IMG/VR virus record: IMGVR_UViG_3300036444_000019
Coordinates: 1 to 46,086 of that record
Strand: one strand, 5' to 3'
DNA length: 46,086 bases
Source: a virus
Part shown: one piece after another, positions 26,871-33,337 of the stretch
How the letters are laid out: the number at the start of each line of letters is the position of its first letter
Position numbering within the stretch: the stretch's first letter is position 1
The notes under the pieces: model-generated
Told to the model about the DNA's origin: nothing
The model's database searches: none
The model's input: the letters and a program-made list of their open reading frames with translations, nothing else
Made by a program: the position numbers and the translations under genes

Positions 26871-26900
26871 TTGCATCGGATGGTTAACCGATGGCATTAT
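26871..26900 (+). promoter_or_regulatory. promoter with inverted repeat upstream of the XRE gene
   Basis: TTGCAT (26871-26876) and CATTAT (26895-26900) are separated by 18 bp and fit a sigma-70 promoter. Between and around them lies an inverted repeat, CATCGG...CCGATG (26874-26893), centred on the palindrome GGTTAACC. This suggests autorepression by the XRE protein. The site is unrelated to the GTCTGC operators, so the island regulator probably has its own binding site. Confidence 0.6.
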
Positions 26901-26938
26901 GTCCCTGTCGGCACTTGCCGCCACACGAGGAAACGCAC

Positions 26939-27487
26939 ATGGCCCCGCGACAACGCAAAGGCTCGGGAGTAAACCCATCGGATACCTTGGGAACTCCCGA
27001 GGGCCGTGGGGGACAGAATGTCACGCAGCGTTCAGCTTCGATGGGCGATAAGGCGCCGCAAGAGTACCAGGAGGAGCTGGAAGCGTACGACCGCATCAGC
27101 CGTCTCTTGGAAGTTGCCGAGCTGGCCCGCCAAGTATTCACAAGGCCCAGCGGAGTATTGCTTCCGGTGACGCCCGAGCGAGTCAAAAAGATACGCGAAG
27201 AGCTGGGACTGTCGCAGGCAGGACTTGGCCAATTGCTCCGTCTCGGCGCCCACGGGAAACGGACTGTCGCCCGTTGGGAAGCCGGGGACGTCCCTGTGTC
27301 TGGACCAGTCTCGGTGGCCTTGGAGGCCCTTGAGAGCGGATGGAGCCCAGGGGACGGCAGATGGCACGATCTACGGCAGGCTTATCTGTCCGTCCTCGAC
27401 GCTATCGACGATGCCGTTCGCCAAGCCCGCGAGCAGGTACACGCTACAGGAGCCGGCCGCGACGATGACAAGGACAGCCGTCCTTAG
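26939..27487 (+). CDS. XRE-family helix-turn-helix regulator
   Basis: The 182-residue protein starts at the ATG at 26939, with GAGG 9 nt upstream; an earlier in-frame ATG lies inside the promoter. Residues about 80-135 form an XRE helix-turn-helix (TPERVKKIREELGLSQAGLGQLLRLG...RTVARWEAGD), resembling the C-terminal domain of MqsA/HigA-type regulators. The N-terminal part is unrelated to CI protease domains. It may be a second lysogeny regulator or an antirepressor-type control protein. Confidence 0.8.
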   Translation: MAPRQRKGSGVNPSDTLGTPEGRGGQNVTQRSASMGDKAPQEYQEELEAYDRISRLLEVAELARQVFTRPSGVLLPVTPERVKKIREELGLSQAGLGQLLRLGAHGKRTVARWEAGDVPVSGPVSVALEALESGWSPGDGRWHDLRQAYLSVLDAIDDAVRQAREQVHATGAGRDDDKDSRP

Positions 27488-27508
27488 TGGAGCGTATCGG
27501 GTAGCGCT

Positions 27509-27688
27509 ATGATGATTGACGTAGAACGTATTGAGGCAGTGGGATCGGCTCTGACGGTCGCGCTCGATGAAGGAACGGCCGAGTACATGGGAGACGGAGC
27601 TTTCGTGGTGTTTCAGGAGGTCGACGGGGAGACCCAAAGGCTCACCCTGACCACTGACGATCTCCGCAGGATGCTGGACATGGCCTAG
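27509..27688 (+). CDS. 59-residue hypothetical protein
   Basis: Starts with two ATG codons just after the XRE gene. The product has helix (VERIEAVGSALTVALDEG), hairpin (GAFVVFQEVDGETQRLTLT) and short C-terminal helix (TDDLRRMLDMA). The hairpin-helix end resembles two small proteins encoded at 29037 and 29252. The ribosome site is weak, so it may depend on coupling to the XRE gene. Confidence 0.6.
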   Translation: MMIDVERIEAVGSALTVALDEGTAEYMGDGAFVVFQEVDGETQRLTLTTDDLRRMLDMA

Positions 27689-27718
27689 ATTGCCCTGGGA
27701 GACTCACCAGGACCGCTA

Positions 27719-27748
27719 GGGGCTCGGGAGGTATCCTGGGCCCCTTTT
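27719..27748 (+). terminator. rho-independent terminator of the XRE operon
   Basis: GGGGC (27719-27723) pairs with GCCCC (27740-27744), with partial inner pairing, and is followed by TTTT. It lies downstream of the XRE gene and its small companion. Confidence 0.7.
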
Positions 27749-27800
27749 GCTTGCCTAGCGCTCCAGCAGGCCCCAAATGGGCTCTGGAGGAGCGTGTCTA

Positions 27801-27929
27801 ATGGGCTGGCTGTCAATCGCAGGGATCATTGTGCTGGGCTTCGGGCTCGTCTGGGCGTTCAACGAGGACCGCTCGACCAAGCGGACGTTGCGATCGAAAA
27901 AGAACCCCCAGCCTCCCGAGGGAAACTGA
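27801..27929 (+). CDS. 42-residue membrane protein
   Basis: A strong GGAGGAG lies 8 nt before the ATG. The product has one hydrophobic helix (WLSIAGIIVLGFGLVWAF) and a basic, proline-containing tail (KRTLRSKKNPQPPEGN). It is the last plus-strand gene before the minus-strand replication block and is convergent with it. Function is unknown. Confidence 0.65.
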   Translation: MGWLSIAGIIVLGFGLVWAFNEDRSTKRTLRSKKNPQPPEGN

Positions 27930-27938
27930 GGGTATCTT

Positions 27939-28217
27939 TTAGAAACCGTCGATCACTGCGCGAGTGAGCGCGTGAAGCTTGGCTTGCTCGGGATGCAGTC
28001 GGACCCACTGGCCTGTGTAGGCGGCGAAGTGCTTCCGGAAGAACTCGTCGAGCCGAGGGCGGCCCGTCGTGACCTTGGGGTCCACGAGGTAGCACTCCCG
28101 ATCGTAGAGCTCATCCGAGACCAGCGACACGTCGAGCACCTCATAGGCGTAGGCCCAGACGGACACACGGATACGGCGGCGCCGTTCGGTTTCCTCGGGG
28201 GTGCCCCAGGTCGACAT
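27939..28217 (-). CDS. small protein with resemblance to NAD-dependent ligase domain Ia
   Basis: The 92-residue protein starts at 28217, overlapping the upstream stop as TAATG. It contains WAYAYEVLDVSLVSDELYDRE, then VDPKVTTGRPRLDEFFRKHF and TGQWVRLHPE. The Y...SDELYD pattern recalls the N-terminal domain of NAD-dependent DNA ligases, and related stand-alone phage proteins are often labelled LigA-related. No ligase catalytic core is present. It is the last gene of the replication block. Confidence 0.6.
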   Translation of the reverse strand: MSTWGTPEETERRRRIRVSVWAYAYEVLDVSLVSDELYDRECYLVDPKVTTGRPRLDEFFRKHFAAYTGQWVRLHPEQAKLHALTRAVIDGF

Positions 28218-28513
28218 TAGGCCGCCTTGGGCGCCTGCCAGATGCGCAGGGCCCCAGCGAGGTTGCGCTGCCAATCCGCCCAGTCACTCGTGGCCTGATT
28301 GATTGTCAGGCTAGGCATCTCGGCAATCGCCTCAACTACCGCTTTCAGAAGGACGAACGCGAGGTACAGCGGGATCATTAGCGGCAGCAGAAGCCAGAAG
28401 AGCAGCGTGTTTAGCGCTAGAGCCATCACGGCGACCACGATGGCAGGGCGGCGCTTCCAGGGGCTCGCCTGTCTGTGCGCCCGGTTGGCGAAGCGGACGA
28501 TAAGCGCCTTCAT
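28217..28513 (-). CDS. membrane protein of unknown function
   Basis: The 98-residue protein starts at the ATG at 28513, overlapping the upstream stop. After a basic N-terminus it has a long hydrophobic region (about 25-60, VVAVMALALNTLLFWLLLPL onward), enough for one or two membrane helices, then a soluble C-terminus. No family was recognised. Confidence 0.65.
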   Translation of the reverse strand: MKALIVRFANRAHRQASPWKRRPAIVVAVMALALNTLLFWLLLPLMIPLYLAFVLLKAVVEAIAEMPSLTINQATSDWADWQRNLAGALRIWQAPKAA

Positions 28514-29037
28514 GCGGACACCTTGGAAGCCCGGCTGCGCGGGTAGCCTTCTTCGGCCTCCAGCTCGTCCTGCAGCATCGCTAGGGCCCGCCATGCGAGC
28601 CGGGCGGTATGGCGCATTCCGCGTCCGTCGAACTTCCCGCGGTCCACGAGGTGCCGCATGATCTTATTGGCGTGATCGGTCGACTTGTCCCGCGCCCAGT
28701 GCATGGGCTGGCCGGGATTGTGCTGATCGTTGCCGATCTTCGAGACCTTCGAGACCTCCGCGAGCGCGTTCGGGAAGTAGTCCAGCAGGCCATCGGCCAT
28801 CGGGTACTCCCCGCGCTTTGCATCGTCGTCGGGCAGCGACAGGGTCGAGAGGTCCGGCTCCGGGGACGCAGTCCGACACGCTTCGCGCAGCGCGGCGGGC
28901 GAACCGTGAACCGAGGCGCGGCACTTCTGGCAAACAGGGTCTGAGACGTACAGGCCCTCTTCGCGCACATCGTGGGTCGGATGGACGTCCACTGGCGTGA
29001 GTGCAGCCCTAGCTTGGGGAGCAATCAGGTTCCCCAT
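28510..29037 (-). CDS. dATP/dGTP diphosphohydrolase N-terminal domain protein (DUF5664-like)
   Basis: The 175-residue protein has an N-terminal CxxC (C36, C39) with a further C54, suggesting a small zinc site. Residues 75-162 follow the pattern GEYPMADGLLDYFPNALAEV, SKIGNDQHNPG, MHWARDKSTDHA and RHTARLAWRALAMLQ. This is the family named dATP/dGTP diphosphohydrolase N-terminal domain (DUF5664). A nucleotide-pool role is plausible because it lies among replication genes. No PurZ-like enzyme of the Z-DNA pathway was found. Confidence 0.75.
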   Translation of the reverse strand: MGNLIAPQARAALTPVDVHPTHDVREEGLYVSDPVCQKCRASVHGSPAALREACRTASPEPDLSTLSLPDDDAKRGEYPMADGLLDYFPNALAEVSKVSKIGNDQHNPGQPMHWARDKSTDHANKIMRHLVDRGKFDGRGMRHTARLAWRALAMLQDELEAEEGYPRSRASKVSA

Positions 29038-29231
29038 CAGCCAACTACCTTCCCCAGGAACGCCAGGAGCGCGGCGATCTGTTCGTCCCCCAGGACCACG
29101 TTGTGCAGCGTGCCGTCCTCGGCGACCTGCGAGAGGGCGACCACGCCGTCCCCCATGTTCGTCACGGTGAGGGCGTCGAAGCCGTCCTGGTCGAGGACTT
29201 CGGCGCCACTGAACTTGTTCAACTCTTGCAT
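29037..29231 (-). CDS. 64-residue hypothetical protein
   Basis: AAGGAAG lies 6 nt before the ATG at 29231. The protein has two beta stretches (DALTVTNMGDGVVALSQV; GTLHNVVLG) followed by a C-terminal helix (DEQIAALLAFLGKVVG). It resembles the next upstream protein in its hairpin plus helix ending. The stop overlaps the next start as TGATG. Confidence 0.65.
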   Translation of the reverse strand: MQELNKFSGAEVLDQDGFDALTVTNMGDGVVALSQVAEDGTLHNVVLGDEQIAALLAFLGKVVG

Positions 29232-29251
29232 TAGGCTTCCTTCGGATGCGG

Positions 29252-29521
29252 TCAGTTGGCGGGGGCGTCCAGCTCGATGTCGAACTGGGTCAGGAGGCAG
29301 GCTTCGCGCTCGACCAGCAGGGCCAGGATGGCCCCCAGGTCTTCGCGGGTCAGCGTGAGGGAGACAGCGCCGTTCTTCGTGGTCACCGTCAGGGACCCGC
29401 TGCCCGCCTGGGCGGCCTGGAGGCCCCGCAGGTTCGGCAGTCGGTTCGCTGCGGCCCCGATGACGCGGGCTTCGGCTTCGGTGAGGCGGCCCTTGGGAGG
29501 CGCGAGGGCCGGGAGGTTCAT
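29252..29521 (-). CDS. 89-residue hypothetical protein
   Basis: The ATG overlaps the stop of the exonuclease gene. The protein has an N-terminal helix (LTEAEARVIGAAANRL), a hairpin (GSLTVTTKNGAVSLTLT) and a C-terminal helix (REDLGAILALLVEREA). The last two elements match those of the small proteins at 29037 and 27509. Function is unknown. Confidence 0.65.
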   Translation of the reverse strand: MNLPALAPPKGRLTEAEARVIGAAANRLPNLRGLQAAQAGSGSLTVTTKNGAVSLTLTREDLGAILALLVEREACLLTQFDIELDAPAN

Positions 29522-30324
29522 GCTTCAGGTGTCCACAGGATCGGGCGACGGGCCTCGCGGTCCCAGTCGGTGTGTCGGAGGATGCGAGCCAGGCGGGCAT
29601 TGAGCAGCGCCAGCTCTTCGGGGGTCTCAACGCCGGCCTTTTCGAGCGCGGCGGGTTTCTTGCGGCAGCCGTCGCGATAGGCCTGGAGGATGTTGGCCCA
29701 GGGGTCGCCGGCCTTCGCCAGGACCTTCTCAGCCGACACCGGGCCGATGCCTGGGCAGCCGTGGTAGCCGTCCGTGCTGTCGCCCATCAGGGTCTGATAG
29801 TGCCAGAAGCGATCGGCGCTCTCCTGGTCGGTCTCGATCAGCTCGGCCTTCCCGGAGGTGGAGCCGCTCCAAATCTCAACGTTGGGCAGGGTCTTCATGT
29901 CCTTGTCTTCGGACACGATGACGCGCCGGACCGAGGAGGGCCGGGTTGCGAGGATGCCGATGTAGTCGTCCCCTTCCAGGCAGTCCTCCAGGACCACGCG
30001 GAACTGGCCGTCTTCCTTCAGCTCCCGCACGATCTCCCAGTAGGAGACCGGCTTGCGGCTGGCAGCGCGGTTGCCCTTGTAGAGCGGCCACACGTCGTAT
30101 CGGAAGTTGGACTTCCCCGAGAACACGAGGACGGCCTCGTCGGCGAAAAGCTTCTTCACGTAGCCGTCGATCGACTTCAGGAAGTTCTCTTTCGCCTCCT
30201 CTCGGGAGCAGTTGAGGATGTCCACGGTGTCCCCGTGGGTGTTCGTGAAGCTGGCAACGCGCTCGACGGCCGAGCAATCCCGGTAGAGCACAAAGTCAGC
30301 GTCGATCAGGAGCTGAGTCGTCAT
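29518..30324 (-). CDS. 5'-3' exonuclease, T7 gp6-like
   Basis: The 268-residue protein is a FEN-type nuclease that removes RNA primers and helps degrade host DNA. Metal ligands are visible at D8 and D10 (LLIDADFVLYRD), E117/D119/D120 (LEGDDYIG), D140/D142 (SEDKDMKTL) and D182/D185 (GDSTDGYHG). The helix-hairpin-helix follows at CPGIGPVSAEKVL. In T7, gene 6 also follows the polymerase gene. Confidence 0.93.
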   Translation of the reverse strand: MTTQLLIDADFVLYRDCSAVERVASFTNTHGDTVDILNCSREEAKENFLKSIDGYVKKLFADEAVLVFSGKSNFRYDVWPLYKGNRAASRKPVSYWEIVRELKEDGQFRVVLEDCLEGDDYIGILATRPSSVRRVIVSEDKDMKTLPNVEIWSGSTSGKAELIETDQESADRFWHYQTLMGDSTDGYHGCPGIGPVSAEKVLAKAGDPWANILQAYRDGCRKKPAALEKAGVETPEELALLNARLARILRHTDWDREARRPILWTPEA

Positions 30325-30480
30325 TACGTTCCGTTTCTGTTCTCAAATCCAACATGTCCATAGGAAAACTCCTACGGTTGCCTGCGTGTGGTCATGTCGG
30401 TAGCTAAGGCACTGACATTCCTAAAGACGGCAGCACTGCGCGTCTGGAGGAAGTCCTCGGACAGCGTTCCGTCCTAGGGG

Positions 30481-30729
30481 TCAGAAGTTCCAGGGGTGGT
30501 ATTCAGCCTCGATACGGCCCGTGAGCTGGGCCAGCGGGTAGACGAAGCGCTTCGGCGGGTGGCCGGCGTGCTCCTGGAGGATGTGCAGGCAGCCATCGGC
30601 CACCTCGTAATCCAGCCGGGTTACGGTGAGGCCGCAGGGGCCCTTCCCGAGGCGGAACTCTGCCACCTCGTCGCGGAAGGTGCCCTGCTGGGACCACGAG
30701 GCCGGAAAGCGGATGAGCTTGAGGGTCAT
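30481..30729 (-). CDS. 82-residue hypothetical protein
   Basis: A beta-rich soluble protein (MTLKLIRFPASW, then VADGCLHILQEHAG). Its ATG overlaps the upstream stop as ATGA. No family was recognised. About 155 bp without a gene lies between it and the exonuclease; nothing recognisable was seen there. Confidence 0.6.
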   Translation of the reverse strand: MTLKLIRFPASWSQQGTFRDEVAEFRLGKGPCGLTVTRLDYEVADGCLHILQEHAGHPPKRFVYPLAQLTGRIEAEYHPWNF

Positions 30730-30845
30730 TCGGGCTCTGTCGGTTCCGGCGAGGGAAGCGCCAGCACAGCGGACGCCTCCTCGATTTCCGTGAACTCGGC
30801 TTCGATGATCTCCGGCGTAAGGACCCAGATGGCAGGGTAGCCCAT
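30726..30845 (-). CDS. 39-residue acidic protein
   Basis: A short frame joined at both ends by overlaps (TGATG upstream, ATGA downstream) to neighbouring genes. The product is very acidic (PEIIEAEFTEIEEA...PSPEPTEPE). Small acidic proteins of this kind sometimes act as DNA mimics or inhibitors; no such function is claimed. Confidence 0.55.
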   Translation of the reverse strand: MGYPAIWVLTPEIIEAEFTEIEEASAVLALPSPEPTEPE

Positions 30846-31042
30846 CAGCGCCTCCGCTCGATCACTTCGGTCGTGACGCGCTCGATCTGAGCCCAGCCGC
30901 CTTCCTTCTCGCGCTGCTGGGACGCGAAGGCCCGGGCGTGGCGTGCAGGGTCCTTGCCCTCCAGGTGGTCGAACTGTTTCCGGCCGCCCTGGTAGCGGAC
31001 CTGATACTGGACCTGAGGGCCCTTGCGGTTACTGAGGAGCAC
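30845..31042 (-). CDS. 65-residue basic protein
   Basis: The protein (MLLSNRKGPQVQYQVRYQGG, then RHARAFASQQREKEGGWAQIERVTTEVI) is basic, with two strands at its start and a charged helix. It overlaps the upstream membrane protein gene by 14 nt. It was not recognised. Confidence 0.6.
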   Translation of the reverse strand: MLLSNRKGPQVQYQVRYQGGRKQFDHLEGKDPARHARAFASQQREKEGGWAQIERVTTEVIERRR

Positions 31043-31202
31043 GGGCGCCTCGGACGGCTTGGATGAGACCGACCAGGGAGTCTACCGCAACGGCAACGCA
31101 CAGAACCAAGCCCGGCCAAGCAACCAGCGGGCTCGGGACGATGGTCGCTAGGCACCCCACGGCCAACATGCTGTAAGCAGCGGGTTCGGGAAGACGGCGC
31201 AT
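31029..31202 (-). CDS. two-helix membrane protein
   Basis: The 57-residue protein starts at 31202, overlapping the upstream stop as TGATG. Two hydrophobic segments are visible (YSMLAVGCLATIVPSPLVAW and GLVLCVAVAVDSLVGLIQAV). Small paired membrane proteins next to spanin genes may belong to the lysis group, but this is unproven. Confidence 0.6.
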   Translation of the reverse strand: MRRLPEPAAYSMLAVGCLATIVPSPLVAWPGLVLCVAVAVDSLVGLIQAVRGARAPQ

Positions 31203-31384
31203 CAGCGCAGAGCCCTTTTGGTGACCGCCACGCCGATAGTCAGCGTCACCAGGAAGATTACCGCGGCAATCGCGAACGGGACCCACAGGGGCGCCAGGAC
31301 CCAGAGCCACGACCATGCGATGATGCCGAGGAGCTTGAGGGTGATGAAGATGATGGCGAGAACGCCACAGAAGCCGATCTGCAT
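31202..31384 (-). CDS. two-helix membrane protein
   Basis: The 60-residue protein is almost entirely hydrophobic, with two segments (FCGVLAIIFITLKLLGIIAW and WVPFAIAAVIFLVTLTIGVA) and a basic C-terminus (TKRALR). It lies 4 nt downstream of the lipobox protein. A holin or holin-antagonist role is possible from size and position. Confidence 0.6.
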   Translation of the reverse strand: MQIGFCGVLAIIFITLKLLGIIAWSWLWVLAPLWVPFAIAAVIFLVTLTIGVAVTKRALR

Positions 31385-31388
31385 TGGA

Positions 31389-31799
31389 TTATTCCTTGGG
31401 AGCGTGCGCGGGGCACGGGTTGGCGTTCGCGGCACGCAGCCGGTCACGTTCAGCGATGCGGACGCGACGGTCGGCCATCGCGAGGCGGGCGAGCGTGTAC
31501 ACGTCGTCGCCCTGGCGGATGAGGTTGCCGGGATAGTCCGGCAGCGGAACCTGCTCGATCTCGCAGGCGACCGGGACGGCCACCTTGGCGACCACAGGGG
31601 CAGGCGGGGCGGCTTCGAGGGTCGGGCGGTCCGCTTTACTGCACCCACTCAGAAGCAGCCCCACAAGGCCGAAGATGACGAGCGCAGCAATCCACGCCCA
31701 CGGGTTCGGCTCAGGCTCCGGCCGCGCTGCCATGAAGAACACGCCGGGGCCATCCGTCTCGATGTCGAAGACGTAGCGCGTCGGGGTCTTACCGAACAT
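31389..31799 (-). CDS. o-spanin-like lipoprotein (Rz1-like)
   Basis: The 136-residue protein overlaps the 3' end of the Rz-like gene, with GAGGAG 8 nt before the ATG. A hydrophobic segment ends in a lipobox-like LLSGC (WIAALVIFGLVGLLLSGCSKADRP), followed by a proline- and alanine-rich stretch. That suits an outer-membrane spanin. It is longer than classical Rz1, and 27 residues precede MAARP, where a second start is possible. With Rz it would fuse the membranes at lysis. Confidence 0.65.
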   Translation of the reverse strand: MFGKTPTRYVFDIETDGPGVFFMAARPEPEPNPWAWIAALVIFGLVGLLLSGCSKADRPTLEAAPPAPVVAKVAVPVACEIEQVPLPDYPGNLIRQGDDVYTLARLAMADRRVRIAERDRLRAANANPCPAHAPKE

Positions 31800-32217
31800 T
31801 GAGCATCTCCTCTTCGAGCAGCGCCCGTGCCGCCTCGCAGCGATCGTCGGGCACCTGGACGGGCGCCCGGATCAGCTCCGCAGCGCGGCTCTCGTTGGAC
31901 CGGGCGACCGCGTCGGCTGCCCGGATGCCGGCTTGGTAGGTGGCGCGAGCTGCGTCCGACTGGGCCCGCAGGGCGTCGATCGAGGCCGACTGGTCCTGCA
32001 GGAGCTGATCGCGAGCCCGCAGCTCCTCGCCGCGCTGGTTGGCGACGGTGACCGCGAGGTCGGCCCTCCCCTTCTCAGCGTCGACCGAGGTCTGGAGCGA
32101 GGTGACTTGGTCCTGGGCGTTTCCGAGGCGGTACGTCTGGAGCCCTGCGAAGGCGCCTGAGGCGAGCGCAAGGGACCCGAGGCCCCAGGTGAGGGCCTTG
32201 GTGGTCAGGTTGAGCAT
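31789..32217 (-). CDS. i-spanin-like protein (Rz-like)
   Basis: The 142-residue protein begins at 32217 with AAGGAGG upstream. It has one N-terminal membrane segment (LGSLALASGAFAGLQTY), a long charged coiled-coil (about 30-115) and a C-terminal cysteine (C127, DDRCEAARALL). This is the layout of Rz-type inner-membrane spanins. The overlapping downstream lipoprotein is the expected partner. Confidence 0.72.
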   Translation of the reverse strand: MLNLTTKALTWGLGSLALASGAFAGLQTYRLGNAQDQVTSLQTSVDAEKGRADLAVTVANQRGEELRARDQLLQDQSASIDALRAQSDAARATYQAGIRAADAVARSNESRAAELIRAPVQVPDDRCEAARALLEEEMLNVR

Positions 32218-32234
32218 TAGGCCCTCCTTGGGGC

Positions 32235-32639
32235 TTAGGCCGCCAGCTCCGCGATCTTGGCGCGGGCCTGGGCGAACAGGTTGAGAGTCTGCGGGGTCCC
32301 GGTGGAGCTGGAGACGACCACGTCGCCGTCCGAGTTGATGCCCACGAGGGCGATCGAGTGGAGCCCGCGGGCACCTTCGAGGACTGCGGCCGGGTCGACC
32401 GAGAAGTCCCACGACGGGGTTTCGGTGGGCTGCACGTTCCGGACGGCCAAGTGGTGGCCGTAAATGTGCATGCCGGTCTCGTCGTAGTAATTGCCATCGA
32501 CGATCCGGATGGCCCGGCGTCCGTTGTAGTAACAGGCTTCGTCGCCGTAGTCGTCCGAGTAGGCGCGGTGCCCGTATACCGGGGAGCCATCGGCATATTC
32601 GACCGGCCGCGACCAGTCGATCAGAGTATTCTGGGTCAT
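32235..32639 (-). CDS. 134-residue hypothetical protein
   Basis: A soluble protein rich in Y, D and G. Its opening LIDWSRPVEYADGSPVYGHRAYSDDYGDEACYYNGRRAIRI resembles short phage proteins with beta-hairpin repeats. The same RPV...DG start is seen in the protein at 32811 (KPVQTRDGRKARII). Function is unknown. Confidence 0.65.
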   Translation of the reverse strand: MTQNTLIDWSRPVEYADGSPVYGHRAYSDDYGDEACYYNGRRAIRIVDGNYYDETGMHIYGHHLAVRNVQPTETPSWDFSVDPAAVLEGARGLHSIALVGINSDGDVVVSSSTGTPQTLNLFAQARAKIAELAA

Positions 32640-32810
32640 GGGTCTTCCTTGAGAAACGCGAGGATGTCCGGGTCGGCGGCGAAGTGGCGGCCGACGTCGT
32701 CTGCATCCCGCTGAAAAAGAAACCCGCCGCTTTGGATAAGCAGACGGGTCCCTAGGAACAGGCGGTAACTCCAGGCTCCGTTGGGGAGCTGGAGGGTGTC
32801 GTGGTGGACT
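32640..32810 (-). other. inter-gene segment with coding-like frame lacking a start
   Basis: Read on the minus strand, a frame without an ATG, GTG or TTG runs from the 3' end of the gene at 32811 to the start of the gene at 32235. It encodes a protein-like string including YRLFLGTRLLIQSGGFLF and RDADDVGRHFAADPDI. It overlaps the terminator at 32714-32749. It could be a frameshifted extension or the remnant of a lost start. Confidence 0.35.
32714..32749 (-). terminator. rho-independent terminator in the replication block
   Basis: ACCCGTC pairs with GGCGGGT around a 14-nt loop and is followed by TTTCTTTTT. The tail is nearly the same as that of the terminator at 42759-42795 (GGGTTTCTTTTT in both), supporting a shared origin. 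Confidence 0.65.
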
Positions 32811-33179
32811 CTAGGCAGCGAGGACCTCGCAAGAGCGATACTTGCCGTCCACGAAGGTCATCTTGAGGAGCGGCCGGCAGGTGTCTCGCGAGAGGCGGCC
32901 AACCTCCTCTTCCGTGAACTCGGAGACCGAGCCGCCCTCGGAGGACGGGTAGACCGCGAAGGAGCGCTCCGTCGTCTCGGGGACATTCACGAGGTCGTCA
33001 TCGTCTTCGCGGCCGGCATAGTAGAACCGCCCGTCGTCCGTGAAGGTCGCAGCGATCTCTTCGCCGCCCGCGGACGCGATGAGGGCAACAATCGGATACT
33101 CGACGTTTTCCCGATCGGTGCAGATGATGCGGGCCTTGCGCCCGTCGCGGGTCTGGACGGGCTTCGTGGGGTCGAACAT
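32811..33179 (-). CDS. 122-residue conserved-type phage protein
   Basis: The ATG at 33179 is preceded by AAGGAGAT. The protein opens MFDPTKPVQTRDGRKARIICTDR, a start often seen in small phage proteins of unknown role. It continues with beta-rich segments and ends in MTFVDGKYRSCEVLAA. No enzymatic motif is visible. Confidence 0.7.
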   Translation of the reverse strand: MFDPTKPVQTRDGRKARIICTDRENVEYPIVALIASAGGEEIAATFTDDGRFYYAGREDDDDLVNVPETTERSFAVYPSSEGGSVSEFTEEEVGRLSRDTCRPLLKMTFVDGKYRSCEVLAA

Positions 33180-33199
33180 GGTGATCTCCTTGGGGCCCG

Positions 33200-33337
33200 T
33201 CAGTCGACGGGATGAATGTGGCTGCTGGGGCAGTGGGCGCAGTCGCGGCGGACGAAGGTTTCCCACTCGTCGCGGTCGAAGAGGCTGTCGCGCCAGGCGT
33301 GGAGGCCGAGGGCGCAGAGGATCATGCGGAGGGTCAC
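33200..33337 (-). CDS. small zinc-binding protein, DUF1660-like
   Basis: About 45 residues from a GTG at 33337 that overlaps the upstream stop; an ATG at 33325 is the alternative. The MILCALGLHAW start and later CAHC with HIH resemble DUF1660-type phage proteins. Function is unknown. Confidence 0.55.
   Translation of the reverse strand: MTLRMILCALGLHAWRDSLFDRDEWETFVRRDCAHCPSSHIHPVD

Noticed and set aside
26171-27487. Classical type II toxin-antitoxin pair with the XRE gene as antitoxin
   Set aside because: The two genes are divergent and the partner resembles no known toxin; kept only as a possibility in the findings.
28510-29037. A diaminopurine (Z-genome) DNA system
   Set aside because: No PurZ or DatZ-like gene was found and the DNA polymerase is an ordinary T7-like enzyme, so the full pathway is not supported.
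31389-31799. Exonuclease fragment suggested by FDIETDG at the N-terminus
   Set aside because: Only one short motif is present and the rest is a membrane segment with a lipobox; chance similarity is more likely.
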